A DNA stretch of 64,000 nucleotides from Ectocarpus siliculosus (lineage: Eukaryota > Sar > Phaeophyceae > Ectocarpales > Ectocarpaceae): positions 1,479,127-1,543,126 of the forward strand of contig FN649733.1 of assembly GCA_000310025.1 (NCBI GenBank). Direction: 5' to 3'. How positions within the stretch are numbered: position 1 is the first letter of the stretch; the number at the start of each line of letters is the position of its first letter. The notes beneath the pieces were generated by a model. The model did no database searches. It had not been told where the DNA came from and saw nothing but the letters and a program-made list of their open reading frames with translations. The translations under genes were made by a program, and so were the position numbers. Of the stretch, positions 61,724 to 64,000 are shown piece after piece.

Positions 61724-63165
61724 TTTGTATTGGTTGTTTGTATGTTCTTTAGGCTTGGTTCGGGGGTAGTTATTGGGGCAGAATCAATCAGGTGGCTGCC
61801 CTGAACAGCCACATGTACGACGACGTATGCATACGGCGTGGCATTGACGCCCCATCAAAGGACTATTAGCGTGACGTTGCCTCTAGATGCGAGCAGTGTA
61901 GACGAGGCGAAATCAGCCGTGGGAGAATAGGCGTTGACCGAGCGGATCGACGGTTGCGATGAGCGGCACCCCGGCACGGAAACATGCGCGGATTCTCAAC
62001 GTTTGAAACAGCGACTGAGGATGAGGATAAATATGCATACGATAGATCGTGTGGGTTCTCATTTGGGAACGGTAACCTACTGTAAGGTGCTTGCAGACGG
62101 TCTTGTAATGCCTTCTTCTGAGGTAGACTAGACATACTGGGATGAAAGCTTGGTGTTCAAAGGGGGTGGGCATGAACTCTATCTGCTGTGCTGTCTTCGC
62201 AGTACTAGCTGGCAAAAATAAAGTAAGAGGATATGATACACAGCTCACATGGCTGTGGCAAGGTGCTTAACCTCGCCCAAGCTCTTACGAGCGGGCCGGC
62301 ACTGCTGACGGTCATCGACTCTATCTGCTACACTGCTGTAAAGTTGCTGCGCTGTGGTGAAATAATGCTTGCGAGAAAAGACCGATTGATTTCGTGACGA
62401 CGTTGCAGGACAGCACCTGCTGATCTGTTAATAAAGAAACGTTCGGTACCCGTTATGTACGCACACTACAGCAGTACAGCAGCAGCCGTCACATCAATGG
62501 GGTACTAAGCAGCGTACAGAGAGGCACGCACACGATACACCCCACGAAGGCTAAGCGCCTGCAACTCACTGCTGTTGCTGTACACCTGCTTGTAGCACCA
62601 ACATATTCACCTGGAAAAGCCGAAACGGGGTGACCGCTGCTACCTCTGCCTCTCCTCCTAGCTTTACCGCCGCCAGTGCTCAGCAACGTGTTTTACACAG
62701 CCAGCCGTCGCCACCACGCCCTTATCCCATGTCCGTTGCTTCGTGGTCGGTCATGATGATGATGATGATGCCAAAACACAACCGGCGCTCTGGTTGATGA
62801 TGAGGTCGTTTGCTTCAAGCAGGAGGTTCACGCCGCCGCAATAGCAGCCCAGCCCCAGGTGGTTTCATGAGGGGCATTGCCTGGCATCTCACCACGTCGC
62901 GGCGTCTGTCCACGCGATATACATACGCTGGCAAGCACGTGTTGTGCGCTGTGCAGCTGTGCAGTGCTGCCGGCGCGCACGTTGGTTCTTAGTACAACGC
63001 ACGCGCGCGCGGTCTTTACAACTCCTTTCGTACTAATCCCAAGTGCCGCTTTTAAAACCCGCTTTCAAACTCCCAATCAGCTTCGTTCAAATGCGGCGGT
63101 TTGGGCCAATCAGAGGCGCCGCTTTTAAAAAATTTATCCCTACCCATGGTCCCTGTTCCATAAAA
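61724..63165. repeat. 1.44-kb direct repeat, copy 2
   Basis: Second copy of 58139-59578, in the same orientation and nearly identical. It begins at tttgtattgg and ends at ccataaaa, 180 bp upstream of the start codon of the plastid-presequence gene. Its terminal part may therefore serve as that gene's promoter. Confidence 0.9.
63046..63135 (+). promoter_or_regulatory. Candidate promoter: two CCAAT boxes and TTTAAA boxes
   Basis: Within copy 2 of the direct repeat, two ccaatcag words (63073-63080 and about 63105-63112) lie between two gccgcttttaaaa words, about 210-300 bp upstream of the ATG at 63346. The same block exists in copy 1 without a downstream gene. Promoter function is inferred from position and box content only. 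Confidence 0.35.
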
Positions 63166-63345
63166 AAAACGTATTCAAAGGGGGTCCGTGGGAGAACTGC
63201 TGATGCACACGTACAATAAGTGATAGTAGTACATCCAGAGACCCCCTAGGGAGATCCAGACTTCAAGCCTTTCCAAAACGTTTCTTACCTCACGGTCATC
63301 CCAGCATCAACCAAAGCTCATCACCAATCCAAAACAGAGAGAGAT

Positions 63346-63419
63346 ATGAAGACTGCTTGTGCTATGGCGGCTGGTGTTGCGGCGTGCGCTGCGACGGCGT
63401 CAGCGTTTGTTGCTCCTAG
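63346..63419 (+). CDS. First exon of a plastid-targeted protein (partial gene)
   Basis: ATG 63346 opens MKTACAMAAGVAACAATASA followed by FVAPR, ending at a gtgagt donor (63420) in phase 2. This is a textbook heterokont bipartite presequence: a short hydrophobic signal peptide, then an ASAF-type cleavage motif with Phe at +1. Presequences like this are common in fucoxanthin-chlorophyll a/c proteins and other plastid proteins. The mature protein lies beyond the window, so the product cannot be named. The leader before the ATG is CA-rich (ccaaagctcatcaccaatcc). Confidence 0.75.
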
Positions 63420-64000
63420 GTGAGTTTTTTGGTTTCTTCGTTCATGAACCAGAGATGTGTGTCTCGGCTGTTTTCGGCCTCTCTTTCCTCTCTCTGGCGC
63501 TGTGTAGCATCGCCTGCCCTTGGGAGAAGTCCGCCCACAGCCGTGTACCGTCGTTCACGGTGTCACGTCCTGTCATATGTGTAGAAGGAGAGTTCGCAGG
63601 CACACGCGCGGAGGTGAGCACGCAGTCCTGCGCCACGGGAGCTTTGGCATTCGAACCGAAGTGTTGGTCGCCTGAGGGTGACATGTACAGCAGTATCAGA
63701 GCTGACTTCGAGATTGCAGTTGGTACACCCCTCTCGCTGAGGCGCACCAAGCGCTGGCGAACGATGCTGGGTAGGGTCATCCGAGGCAGCCACCAATGAT
63801 GCTGCAAGTTTGAACAGCGTTCATCCTGTTTCCTTGGGTGGTTGTTGCCCCTCTCTTCGAAAACCTCAATGCTGCAGCTGATGATGACTCACACCAACCT
63901 AAAGCATTTTGCTATGCCCGCGTTTTTTTGAGGGCGGAAAAAGAGAGCGAAAGGGCGCACGCACACGCACAGACCACATCGTTAGTTGGCGAGGCTGTAG

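Overview
The window looks like nuclear DNA of a stramenopile, most likely a brown alga (Ectocarpus-like). The reasons are intron-dense genes with short exons, two genes that open with heterokont-type plastid presequences (a signal peptide followed by an AFA or ASAF-type motif), many CTG/CAG runs, and neighbouring genes that alternate in strand. This is an inference from sequence features; no database was searched. Three fixed-length 100-N gaps (10053-10152, 36901-37000, 58039-58138) and homopolymer-ridden sequence at 1-340, 10153-10515 and about 36640-36900 show a draft assembly.

Five multi-exon genes could be modelled by hand from splice sites, reading phase and family continuity. (1) 581-12702, minus: a pentatricopeptide repeat (PPR) protein of at least about 1,250 residues, with roughly one PPR motif per exon; its 3' end is not resolved. 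(2) 14250-23892, plus: a complete 16-exon, 473-residue protein with a signal peptide, TPR repeats and a COG4976-type SAM-dependent methyltransferase. (3) 29262-36625, minus: a complete 9-exon, 427-residue DNAJB12/DNAJB14-like ER-membrane J-protein. (4) 38830-46907, plus: a complete 11-exon, 451-residue RluA-family pseudouridine synthase with an S4 domain and a plastid presequence. (5) 50393-53310, minus: a 6-exon, 577-residue putative GT-B (fucosyltransferase-like) glycosyltransferase. A sixth gene begins at 63346 with an exon that encodes only a plastid presequence and runs off the window.

The strand order is -, +, -, +, -, +. Genes 1/2 and 3/4 are therefore divergent pairs, and genes 2/3 and 4/5 are convergent pairs separated by 3.5-5.4 kb of gene-poor DNA. 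The genes serve different compartments: organelle RNA metabolism (PPR, RluA), the secretory pathway (methyltransferase, J-protein, glycosyltransferase) and the plastid (terminal partial gene). No pathway linking them is evident.

Between and inside the genes lie small non-coding elements. They include a pogo-like terminal repeat amplified into a minisatellite (1963-2326), a 211-bp inverted-repeat element in a methyltransferase intron (19997-20207), a 161-bp element in an RluA intron (42973-43133), several minisatellites, and a nearly identical 1.44-kb direct repeat (58139-59578 and 61724-63165) flanking 2.1 kb of non-coding DNA. Three of the modelled genes each contain one GC-AG intron.
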